In this document: positions 6,511-13,029 of the stretch, in pieces
Layout of the letters: each line of letters opens with the position of its first letter
How positions within the stretch are numbered: the first letter of the stretch is position 1
Origin: DATDPY01 sp964395765
Lineage (GTDB): Bacteria > Bacteroidota > Bacteroidia > Cytophagales > Cyclobacteriaceae
Length of the DNA stretch: 13,029 nt
Reading direction: 5' to 3'
NCBI GenBank assembly: GCA_964395765.1
Contig: CAYNCU010000121.1
Span: 1 to 13,029 of the forward strand
Position numbers and translations under genes: made by a program
The notes under the pieces: generated by a model
Seen by the model: only the letters and a program-made list of their open reading frames with translations
What the model was told of the DNA's origin: nothing
Database searches by the model: none

Positions 6511-7512
6511 ATGAGGTTTAAAAAATTTTTTTTCGGCTTTTTATGTTTCATCTGTCTTATCGCCCTGACTTTGATGACAGGATGCAACCACCGTTCATCC
6601 GGGAAGAAGGGAGAAGCTCCTGTTATTAATATCGGCGTGTTGAACGGACCTTCTGCTGTGAGTATTATAAAGATGATGGATCGTGGGAGCCTCCGGGAAA
6701 AAGATATCCCTTTGAAATTCATCATCCGGAGTGAACCGGGCCAGATCAAATCCCTTATGTTCCGTCATCAGGTAGACTTTGCATTTCTTCCCAGTACGAT
6801 GGCTGCTTTGTTATATAATAATGGCTTTGATTTCAGGGTTGCTTCCATACCATTATGGGGAACCATGTTCCTGGTCGGGAGTGACAGCAGTGTGCATACC
6901 CTCCGTGACCTCAAAGGAAAAAGTATTTATCAAATGGGAAGGGGAGTGGTCCCTGATATAGTCATGCGTTATATCCTTGAAAAAAACGGCTTGGCGCCGG
7001 ATCGGGACGTCCGGATAAATTATAATTATCCGTCTCATGTTGAACTTGCCAATGCCGTGACAGCCGGGATCGTACCTATGGGAATACTTACCGAGCCCCA
7101 GGTAAGTCTTATTTTAAAGAAAAATAAGAGTATCCGGTCCATCCTCGATCTTACTGACGAATGGAACCGTATCACCGGAGATTCCATACCTTTCGCCCAA
7201 ACCATGGTTGTCGTGAGCGACAGTTTTTCCCTGAAATATCCCGGCCTGGTGGCAAACTTCCTTAGCGACTTCAGTAAAAATATTGATTGGATCAATCAAC
7301 ACCCCGACAGCGCAGCCCTGTTGCTGGTTCAACATCAAATATTACCCGATAGCGCGGTGGCAGCGGCAAGTATCCCCAGGTGTAATATTCATTATGTTTT
7401 TGCCGCCGATAAGCGAAAACAGGTCATGAAATTTTTTGATATCTTGTATAACCTGAATAAAGACGTTCTGGGAGGAAAATTACCTGATGAAAAATTCTTC
7501 TACACGGAATAG
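6511..7512 (+). CDS. ABC importer substrate-binding lipoprotein (SsuA/TauA/NMT1-like)
   Basis: A 333-aa protein with a lipoprotein signal peptide: basic start (Arg2, Lys4, Lys5), a hydrophobic core, and lipobox L-M-T-G-Cys25, so it is anchored to a membrane. The body fits the NitT/TauT/NMT1-like periplasmic-binding fold. It has a 'GVLNGPSAVSIIKMM' opening, 'VDFAFLPSTMAALLYNNG' as the ligand-site segment, 'LRDLKGKSIYQMGRG', and 'GILTEPQVSLIL'. It delivers a small ligand to the permease encoded next. The family covers sulfonates, nitrate, bicarbonate, thiamine precursors and many unknown ligands; none can be assigned here. It opens a three-gene operon, its stop lying 26 nt inside the permease gene. 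The ATG at 6511 is supported by the lysine-rich start of the signal peptide. The leader upstream contains two hairpins. Confidence 0.9.
   Translation: MRFKKFFFGFLCFICLIALTLMTGCNHRSSGKKGEAPVINIGVLNGPSAVSIIKMMDRGSLREKDIPLKFIIRSEPGQIKSLMFRHQVDFAFLPSTMAALLYNNGFDFRVASIPLWGTMFLVGSDSSVHTLRDLKGKSIYQMGRGVVPDIVMRYILEKNGLAPDRDVRINYNYPSHVELANAVTAGIVPMGILTEPQVSLILKKNKSIRSILDLTDEWNRITGDSIPFAQTMVVVSDSFSLKYPGLVANFLSDFSKNIDWINQHPDSAALLLVQHQILPDSAVAAASIPRCNIHYVFAADKRKQVMKFFDILYNLNKDVLGGKLPDEKFFYTE
7470..7475 (+). promoter_or_regulatory. Ribosome binding site of the permease gene
   Basis: GGGAGG lies 11 nt before the ATG at 7487, inside the end of the lipoprotein gene. It is one of the few clear Shine-Dalgarno-like sites in the window and supports the overlapping start. 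Confidence 0.55.
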
Positions 7513-8239
7513 AGTATTTACCTTGTTATCGGTTCTATTCATGCTGTCGGTATGGAAAGTTCTGGCCATGATAATGAATTCGGTTTACGTCCTTCCTCCC
7601 CCGGAATCGGTGGTAATCGATGTTTTTAAAATAATAATTTCGCATAATTTCCTGTATGCCGTCCTGGCCACAGTTTCGCGCGGCCTGCTCGGATTTTTCA
7701 TTTCACTTTTCCTGGGTGTAATCCTTGGAATTTTTGCCGGCCTCTACGGAGATATGTATTCTTTTGTAAGGCCGATTCTTGTTGTTTTCCGTTCAACCCC
7801 GGTCATCACGTTCATTTTACTGGCCCTGATATGGTTCAGTACTCCATGGGTGGCTGTTTTTATAGCCGTGATCACCATGTTCCCCGTCATCTGCCTGAAC
7901 GTTATAGAAGGGGTGCGTAACGTTGATCGTCAACTGGTAGAAATGGCTTCCGTATACCGCGTGGAGAAGACAAGGGTGATGAAAGAATTATATATTCCTT
8001 CCATTTTCCCGTTTCTTTTCAGCGGCATATCCACCGCCTTTGGTTTCGGCTGGAGGGCGATCATTATCGGCGAAGTACTGAGCCAGCCCGAATTCGGCAT
8101 AGGGAGTCGTATTGAATATGCCCATGCCTACCTTATGGTTGGAGACCTGATCGCCTGGACCCTGATTGCCGTTATGATCAGCTATATATTTGATAAACTT
8201 ATCCGGGGAATTGAAAAAAGAATAGTAAGATGGAATTAG
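7487..8239 (+). CDS. ABC importer permease (SsuC/TauC type)
   Basis: A 250-aa inner-membrane protein with about six hydrophobic segments. The first is near residues 12-33, others lie across 55-90, 95-145 and 170-200, and the last is near 215-240. The cytoplasmic coupling helix starts at Glu152 (EMASVYRVEKTRVMKELYIPS) and corresponds to the EAA motif that docks onto the ATPase. The motif's usual Gly is Arg158 here, while the terminal Leu-Pro is Ile170-Pro171. 'VFRSTPVITFILLALIWF' is the typical binding-protein-dependent transport segment. It forms the membrane channel of the importer, probably as a dimer. It overlaps the lipoprotein gene by 26 nt and is followed by the ATPase after 1 nt, so translational coupling is likely. 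Family assignment is secure; the transported ligand is unknown. Confidence 0.93.
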   Translation: MKNSSTRNRVFTLLSVLFMLSVWKVLAMIMNSVYVLPPPESVVIDVFKIIISHNFLYAVLATVSRGLLGFFISLFLGVILGIFAGLYGDMYSFVRPILVVFRSTPVITFILLALIWFSTPWVAVFIAVITMFPVICLNVIEGVRNVDRQLVEMASVYRVEKTRVMKELYIPSIFPFLFSGISTAFGFGWRAIIIGEVLSQPEFGIGSRIEYAHAYLMVGDLIAWTLIAVMISYIFDKLIRGIEKRIVRWN

Positions 8240-8240
8240 C

Positions 8241-8963
8241 ATGAATCTCAGGCTGACCAATATTAATAAATCCTATAACGATCTCGAAGTTCTCAGGAAT
8301 TTTTCCATCGATTTTATACCCGGTAGTATTAATTGTGTGCTTGGCCCTTCGGGTTGCGGAAAGACCACCTTGTTAAATATTATTTCGGGATTAACGGAAT
8401 GGGAGGGAAGTAATGATTTCAAGGGAAAGGATACAAGCTATATCTTCCAGGAAGACCGGTTGCTTCCCTGGAAAACCGTGAAAGAAAATATTCGTTTCAT
8501 TCTTCAATCAAAGTATAACGGGCAGGAGCTGGAAGAAGTGATCAGCAAATATGTTGATCTCATCGAACTTGAAAATTTCTCATCGTATTATCCGCATCAG
8601 TTAAGCGGAGGCATGAAGAGGAGGGTTTCCATTGCCCGGGCATTCAGTTATCCTTCTGAGGTAGTATTACTGGATGAACCGTTTAAAGGTATTGATATTT
8701 CATTGAAGCTGAGCCTTATGTCTTCCATCCGTAAAATATGGGATATTGAACGGCGAACCCTGATTTATGTAACCCATGATATCGACGAATCCATTCTGAT
8801 GGGTCACCGCATATATGTTTTTACCGGCCGTCCTGCCAGGGTCATCAACCATTATGACTTCCCGGACAACCCGGGCCCGCAGAGAGACTTTTCCTCCCAG
8901 GACTATATACTTAAAGAAAAGATCAGGAAATTAATGATGAAAGAAGCAGGAAGTCAGGAATGA
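8241..8963 (+). CDS. ABC importer ATP-binding protein (SsuB/TauB type)
   Basis: A complete 240-aa nucleotide-binding subunit. Walker A is GPSGCGKT (35-42). The Q-loop is Gln70 within 'IFQEDRLLPW', a wording typical of the nitrate/sulfonate/taurine class. The signature is LSGGM (121-125), Walker B is VVLLDE (141-146), the D-loop lies at 150-152, and the switch histidine is His178 (VTHD). Every residue needed for ATP hydrolysis is present. The signature's fifth residue is Met rather than Gln, a common variant in this class. It powers the permease encoded immediately upstream and completes the importer. The ATG lies 1 nt after the permease stop. The C-terminus ends soon after 'VFTGRPARV', so there is no extra regulatory domain. 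Confidence 0.95.
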   Translation: MNLRLTNINKSYNDLEVLRNFSIDFIPGSINCVLGPSGCGKTTLLNIISGLTEWEGSNDFKGKDTSYIFQEDRLLPWKTVKENIRFILQSKYNGQELEEVISKYVDLIELENFSSYYPHQLSGGMKRRVSIARAFSYPSEVVLLDEPFKGIDISLKLSLMSSIRKIWDIERRTLIYVTHDIDESILMGHRIYVFTGRPARVINHYDFPDNPGPQRDFSSQDYILKEKIRKLMMKEAGSQE

Positions 8964-9103
8964 AAGGAAAAATTAATTGCGATTGGAAAGTATAATTAAG
9001 CCGATTGCCGTATTTTTATTTTCGCTTAGGATGAAAATTGATAATTGGAATTAAGTTGTATATTAAAAGCGTTTTTTAATATCAGGATCTTTTTAAAATA
9101 TAA
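8964..9103 (+). other. 140-bp AT-rich gap after the ABC operon
   Basis: No hairpin with a T-run is visible, so I cannot show that the operon terminates here. No full TAnnTTTG box precedes the next gene; TATTTTCG near 9016 is the nearest match. Read-through from the ABC operon into the phosphoesterase gene is therefore possible. Confidence 0.4.
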
Positions 9104-11755
9104 ATGAATGTTGTGAAAGCCCGGTTGCTTTTCTTTTTTATCCTTGTAACTTTCTTCAGGGGATTTGGGCAGGATAATAGTGATATTCCGGGTTGGGATC
9201 CCGGAGAACAAACTGAATTACCTTATGATAGGTTCATTCAACCGGCCGGAAAACAAGTAGTGTTCGGGGATCCGGCCCTGGAGAACCATGCGATGGATTG
9301 TGCGCTTTCTCCGGATGAAGCCTGGCTGGCCATTGAAGCCAGGAACAGCATTGAATTTTACAGCCTTGCCGAATCGAAAATTGTCTTTGAATTTTCAATG
9401 TCGGATTTTCCGGGAATTCATGACTTAAATAACTGTTACTCAGGCATCACCTGGGCGATTGTCAATGAACATTATTACTTGTTCTGGACCGCCTCCAGCC
9501 GGATGTACAATGTTTCCTATGTCATTCAGGCCGAATGGAATGGTGAAAAGGCCATCATTTCAAAGTATTTTTCCTATAACGCCAGTAAACCGGGGACTAA
9601 GTCGCTGGCGAATGAATTTATCTTAAAAACGGAAGATAAGGTCGACTACATGTACGTGGTGCTGAACGGAAATAACCAGGTGATAAAACAGAACCTTGAT
9701 ACAAAGGATACCGTGTGGATCCAGAATACAGGCATAGCGCCTTACGGGATAGTTATGTGCGGATCCAAACTTTATGTGACCAACTGGGCTGGAAGACTTC
9801 CTGAGCACGGAGATGTAAATGTGGCCGTTGCCCCCTGGGATCTTGCCCGGGTGGATCCCTTAACCGGGGCGGTAAGAGACGGGAGTGTTTCTGTCCTGGA
9901 TACCAAAACCGGGAAATTACTCAAAGAAATAGTAGTGGGTCTTCATCCGAATGATATTATTTCCGACAAAAAAGGGGATTTCGTCTATGTGGCCAATGCC
10001 AACAGCGATAATGTTTCGGTCATCAATACCAGTACAGATGAAGTGACGGAAACCATATCGGTCAGGCTCGATCCCTCCAATAATCCGTATTTCGGAGACT
10101 CACCGAATGGCCTGGGTATTTCAAGGAATGACAGGGATCTCTATGTTGCCAATGGCATGGATAATGCAATTGCCGTTATTTCTTTGGGAAAAAAATCCTG
10201 TAAGCGCGGCAGGAACGATGAAAGTGAAGTGTCTGGCTTTATTCCGACGGGGGCCTATCCTTCCTCCGCTGTTGTATCGAGTGACCATCGACTTTTTGTC
10301 ACCAATCTTGAATCGGAAGGGGTCGATATTGCGGGGCGGATGGACAGTGGCAGGGTGCTGGCCTTCAATTCCCATCACATGTGGGCCTCTATGTCAATTA
10401 TCAACCTGCCAGGTAATAATCAATTGCAAAACTATACTAAAACCGTAATAGCGCTGAACCAGATTAACCGGCTTGCACAAACGCAATTACCTCCCCGGAA
10501 AGATGTAAAGGCAGTTCCCGTACCGGAACGGATAGGTGAGCCTTCCGTTTTCAAGCATGTCCTCTATATCATTAAAGAAAACCGTACGTACGACCAGGTG
10601 CTGGGAGACCTTAAAGAGGGCAATGGAAATGATTTTCTTTGTACTTATGGAGAGAAAGTCACGCCAAACACCCATCAATTGGTAAAGGATTTTACCTTGC
10701 TTGATAATTTTTATGTTTCAGGAAAAAGTTCGGCGGAAGGCCACCAATGGACGGATGCTTCAATTGTCAGCGACTATATTGAGAAAAATATCAGGGCCTG
10801 GTTCAGAAGTTATCCTCATGTGCAGACGGACGCCCTGGTTTATAGTCCTACCGGATTTATCTGGGATAATGCCCTCAAACACGGAAAGTCAGTCCGGATT
10901 TACGGTGAAGCAGCAATCCCGATATTTGATAGCAGCCTCAAATGGGAAAATATTTACAATAATTTTCTTAACGGCATACCTTTCCACTTCGAAAATGTAA
11001 CCACTGTAGCCCCGGTCCGGAAAATTCTAAGCAAGAGTTTTCCGGGGTATGATGACCATTCCATCCCCGATGTTCTCCGGGCCGATGCTTTCATCAATGA
11101 GCTCCATCATTATGATTCCCTGCCGGGGGACCAGCTTCCCGATCTTATGGTAATGGCCCTGCCGGCGGACCATACAGCCGGCTTAAGGCCGGATTACCCT
11201 TCGCCAAGAGCCATGGTGGCGGATAACGATCTTGCCCTGGGCCGGATCATTGACGCGGTGACTAACAGTCGTTTTTGGGATAATACGGTGATCTTTGTCG
11301 TTGAAGATGATTCACAAGACGGCTGGGATCACGTGTCGGCCTACCGGACAGTAAGTATTGTGATCAGCCCTTACTCACATATTGTGAATACCATTCATAC
11401 CCGCTATAACCAGCCCTCGATCGTCCGGACCATCGAACAGATCCTCGGCTTACCACCTATGAATATTCAGGATGCACTGGCTCCTCCTATGTTTGATTGC
11501 TTTACAGGCAATAAAGACCTGACAGGTTATCATTCTGTACTAAACCAGATCCGCCTTAATGAAATGAATCCTCCGTTGACGGGTTTACGGGGAAAGCAAT
11601 TAAAATTTGCAAAACTTAGCCTCGAACCGCAGTTCGATCATATCGACTCCGGCGATGACGATCTGTTGAATCGCATTCTTTGGTTTGCCGCCAGGCAGAA
11701 TATTCCCTATCCTTCAAAATTTGCAGGTGAAAATGAAGATACCGATGATAAGTAG
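9104..11755 (+). CDS. Secreted YVTN beta-propeller / alkaline-phosphatase-like phosphoesterase
   Basis: An 883-aa two-domain protein with a Sec signal peptide (Lys6, Arg7, a hydrophobic core over 8-18, likely cut after F-G-Q near 23). The N-terminal half is a YncE/YVTN-type beta-propeller. Recurrent strand motifs stand at YVTN 224-227, YVAN 295-298, YVAN 347-350 and FVTN 398-401, with 'SVLDTKTGKLLKEIVVG' between. The C-terminal half, from about 485, is a phosphoesterase of the phospholipase C / acid phosphatase type: KENRTYDQ (491-498), E545-G-H547-Q-W549, D689-H690, and VEDDSQDGWDH (733-743). These Glu, Asn, Asp and His residues are the expected metal and phosphate ligands by family analogy. 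It should hydrolyse a phosphate ester outside the cytoplasm; the substrate is unknown. It follows the ABC operon on the same strand after 140 bp, which may or may not mean shared function. No T9SS C-terminal domain is seen. Confidence 0.92.
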   Translation: MNVVKARLLFFFILVTFFRGFGQDNSDIPGWDPGEQTELPYDRFIQPAGKQVVFGDPALENHAMDCALSPDEAWLAIEARNSIEFYSLAESKIVFEFSMSDFPGIHDLNNCYSGITWAIVNEHYYLFWTASSRMYNVSYVIQAEWNGEKAIISKYFSYNASKPGTKSLANEFILKTEDKVDYMYVVLNGNNQVIKQNLDTKDTVWIQNTGIAPYGIVMCGSKLYVTNWAGRLPEHGDVNVAVAPWDLARVDPLTGAVRDGSVSVLDTKTGKLLKEIVVGLHPNDIISDKKGDFVYVANANSDNVSVINTSTDEVTETISVRLDPSNNPYFGDSPNGLGISRNDRDLYVANGMDNAIAVISLGKKSCKRGRNDESEVSGFIPTGAYPSSAVVSSDHRLFVTNLESEGVDIAGRMDSGRVLAFNSHHMWASMSIINLPGNNQLQNYTKTVIALNQINRLAQTQLPPRKDVKAVPVPERIGEPSVFKHVLYIIKENRTYDQVLGDLKEGNGNDFLCTYGEKVTPNTHQLVKDFTLLDNFYVSGKSSAEGHQWTDASIVSDYIEKNIRAWFRSYPHVQTDALVYSPTGFIWDNALKHGKSVRIYGEAAIPIFDSSLKWENIYNNFLNGIPFHFENVTTVAPVRKILSKSFPGYDDHSIPDVLRADAFINELHHYDSLPGDQLPDLMVMALPADHTAGLRPDYPSPRAMVADNDLALGRIIDAVTNSRFWDNTVIFVVEDDSQDGWDHVSAYRTVSIVISPYSHIVNTIHTRYNQPSIVRTIEQILGLPPMNIQDALAPPMFDCFTGNKDLTGYHSVLNQIRLNEMNPPLTGLRGKQLKFAKLSLEPQFDHIDSGDDDLLNRILWFAARQNIPYPSKFAGENEDTDDK

Positions 11756-11807
11756 AATTCTATTTTGATTATTATAAACCAGTATCTTTTTCTTTTATCT
11801 CAATCGT

Positions 11808-12260
11808 CTATTTTTCATCCTCCAGATAATGCTGTGCTTCCAGGTAAATTGCTTTTAGTGAAAGGACTACATCCATAAAAAAATAAACGGATGAAATCAG
11901 GATGGCAAGAATCGATACAATGAAAAGAATATAACCGTAAATTTTAAGATCCCAGTCGAAAAGTGTCATAAAGAAAAGGAGAGGAATGATCATACTGCTG
12001 GTAATTACACTGACCGTCATGGCTCCGATGGACATTCTCAGGTATCCACTTCGACGGTGTAAAATTTTCACTTCATTTATTTTTTGTTCCCGCCGATGAA
12101 TGTTTTCCTTATCCAATTCTGAAATGATCAGTCTTGTACGGTCAATGGTCCTTCCCAACCGGTTCGTAATTGTCAATAGCAATAATCCGACTCCCGAAAT
12201 CAGCGCAACGGGAGTTATGCAAGCCTTGAGAAAGTCAATAAAATTTAGGGTCGAATTCAT
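11808..12260 (-). CDS. DUF2721 small membrane protein
   Basis: A 150-aa protein with three predicted membrane segments at about 13-32, 76-101 and 107-131. It matches the DUF2721 pattern: 'ITPVALISGVGLLLLTITNR' in the first segment, followed by the conserved basic stretch R34-L-G-R-x-x-D-R41. A charged helical region (about 41-72) then faces the cytoplasm, with coiled-coil-like spacing of Leu and Ile. No enzyme motif is present and the family has no established function. It is convergent with the phosphoesterase gene (52 bp between stops) and co-directional with the PfkB gene, but 172 bp downstream of it with its own candidate promoter. The start ATG at 12258-12260 is the first in frame and leaves a short polar lead. 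Confidence 0.88.
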   Translation of the reverse strand: MNSTLNFIDFLKACITPVALISGVGLLLLTITNRLGRTIDRTRLIISELDKENIHRREQKINEVKILHRRSGYLRMSIGAMTVSVITSSMIIPLLFFMTLFDWDLKIYGYILFIVSILAILISSVYFFMDVVLSLKAIYLEAQHYLEDEK

Positions 12261-12280
12261 GATGTTAAAAAATTACCGCA

Positions 12281-12316
12281 CAAAAGTATTCCGAACTTAT
12301 TAACCTGAATATCAAA
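12281..12316 (-). promoter_or_regulatory. Candidate promoter of the DUF2721 gene
   Basis: On the reverse strand TACTTTTG (12288 down to 12281) matches the Bacteroidota -7 consensus TAnnTTTG exactly. A TTTG at 12316-12313 could serve as the -33 element, though the 24-nt spacer is longer than the usual 19-21. Transcription would begin about 10-15 nt before the ATG. The putative -33 element touches the first of the two 14-bp palindromes, so binding there could block or aid the polymerase (inference). Confidence 0.45.
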
Positions 12317-12405
12317 ATAATATTATTTAACATAATTGGATAAGCGAATAAGCGATAATACAATTGTAAATATTTGATAATCATTGAGATAAAATAATAT
12401 TATTT
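12314..12405. repeat. Twin 14-bp palindromes with smaller repeats between them
   Basis: AAATAATATTATTT, a perfect palindrome, occurs at 12315-12328 and again at 12392-12405; the identity extends by one A to the left. The copies are 77 bp apart. Between them lie a perfect tandem ATAAGCGA ATAAGCGA (12340-12355) and a 10-bp palindrome TACAATTGTA (12359-12368). The block sits upstream of the DUF2721 gene and downstream of the PfkB gene. It may be an operator array. It is very AT-rich, which makes palindromes easier to find by chance, although two identical 15-mers are harder to dismiss. Confidence 0.6.
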
Positions 12406-12432
12406 CTATAGTTAGGATCTGATTTTAATTAT

Positions 12433-13029
12433 TTACCAGGTCGTAAGAAAGTCGATCAGGAGGTCAATATCCGGGCTATGACCATTTTTTACATAAGAAC
12501 CTGAGGTAGCCATGGCGGTAATCATACTTTCTTCAACCGTTAAACCCAATAAATGACCAAGGCAAAAACCGGCATTCAGGTTATCTCCGCCTCCGGTTGA
12601 TATTTTGGGATTAGTCACTACATGGCCCTCAATTTCAATCAAACGGTCGCGGTCTATAAAAATGGAACGGTCCAGCGGATGGATCAGTAATCCATTTATC
12701 GATAAATTGTTAAATATTATTCTTCCTTTATCGGCAAGATCCGATGAATCGCTTTCATGACCGTCGCCGGTAACAATATCGTAAAGTTTTAGGGTTTCGT
12801 TTTCATTAAGGCCGAGAATTGTTTTCCCGTAATCTTTAAAAGATTTTATAACATCAAGGACTTCAAGGAGATCTTCCTTTGATTTCTTGGTGGGATCGGC
12901 AAGGTCAAAAAATATTAGTTTTTTCTTGGATGAATATGGCATAACCTCCTTTAAAAGTCCTTTCCAAACGTCCGTCGCATGATCCGGATTGCACCATCCG
13001 ACAAGAGCAACAACATCGCAATCATTCAT
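12433..13029 (-). CDS. PfkB/ribokinase-family carbohydrate kinase (5' end outside window)
   Basis: The window holds 198 codons that end at a TAA (12433-12435). The codon at the window edge is ATG, but a whole kinase of this family is about 300 aa or more and the sugar-binding N-terminal half is missing, so this Met is probably internal and the gene continues beyond 13029. Visible parts are 'LIFFDLADPTKKSKEDLLEV', the N-x-N-E motif G-L-N-E-N-E (73-78), and the C-terminal PfkB signature S-T-G-G-G-D149-N-L-N-A-G. Asp149 is the expected catalytic base and the glycines before it form the anion hole. The usual GAGD reads GGGD here. The enzyme would phosphorylate a sugar or nucleoside with ATP in the cytoplasm. 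Which sugar cannot be said without the N-terminus. Confidence 0.82.
   Translation of the reverse strand: MNDCDVVALVGWCNPDHATDVWKGLLKEVMPYSSKKKLIFFDLADPTKKSKEDLLEVLDVIKSFKDYGKTILGLNENETLKLYDIVTGDGHESDSSDLADKGRIIFNNLSINGLLIHPLDRSIFIDRDRLIEIEGHVVTNPKISTGGGDNLNAGFCLGHLLGLTVEESMITAMATSGSYVKNGHSPDIDLLIDFLTTW

Noticed and set aside
10107..10448. Open frame of 113 codons on the + strand inside the phosphoesterase gene
   Set aside because: It lies in another frame of a gene with clear domain motifs, has no signal or motif of its own, and its composition looks like an out-of-frame reading.
11753..11762. Palindrome TAGAATTCTA at the stop of the phosphoesterase gene
   Set aside because: It has no room for a loop and no T-run follows directly, so it is not a terminator; a 10-bp palindrome can arise by chance.

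Overview
The window most resembles a chromosomal stretch of a free-living or environmental member of the Bacteroidota. That placement is inferred from several signs. Start regions are A/T-rich with few Shine-Dalgarno sequences. Two upstream regions carry a -7 box of the TAnnTTTG type. Exported proteins have signal peptides ending in G-Q. Secreted, Tat-type Gfo/Idh and sugar-isomerase proteins and a secreted CBM9-like protein are also typical of the phylum. I see no rRNA, tRNA, CRISPR array, phage gene or intact insertion sequence.

Left block (1-3906): a divergent sugar-metabolism locus. Leftward runs a cytosolic SDR dehydrogenase followed by a secreted CBM9-like protein cut by the window edge; the latter was found by translating the reverse strand. 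Rightward runs a tight two-gene unit: an exported Gfo/Idh/MocA oxidoreductase and, 4 nt later, an exported xylose-isomerase-like TIM-barrel protein. A 292-bp AT-rich region separates the two directions. The four genes fit oxidation, isomerisation and reduction of a sugar or glycoside, partly outside the cytoplasm, but the substrate cannot be read from the sequence.

Middle block (3907-6318): a YkgJ-type cysteine-cluster protein with a plausible promoter inside an inverted repeat, then about 620 bp without a gene that holds a 2 x 23-bp direct repeat and GC-rich palindromic debris. Next comes a leftward enolase-superfamily dipeptide epimerase with all its catalytic residues and the C-terminal D-x-D.

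Right block (6319-13029): divergent from the epimerase is a complete SsuA/TauA-type ABC importer operon (lipoprotein, permease, ATPase; overlapping or 1 nt apart), whose leader contains two consecutive hairpins. It is followed by a large secreted two-domain protein (YVTN beta-propeller plus alkaline-phosphatase-like phosphoesterase), a convergent small DUF2721 membrane protein, and the C-terminal part of a PfkB-type sugar kinase. Upstream of the DUF2721 gene lie two identical 14-bp palindromes 77 bp apart.

Most genes belong to recognisable families. The least explained items are the ABC-operon leader, the twin palindromes, the pairing of a dipeptide epimerase with an importer of unknown ligand, and the decayed intergenic region. 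I do not see a clear new defence or mobile system.
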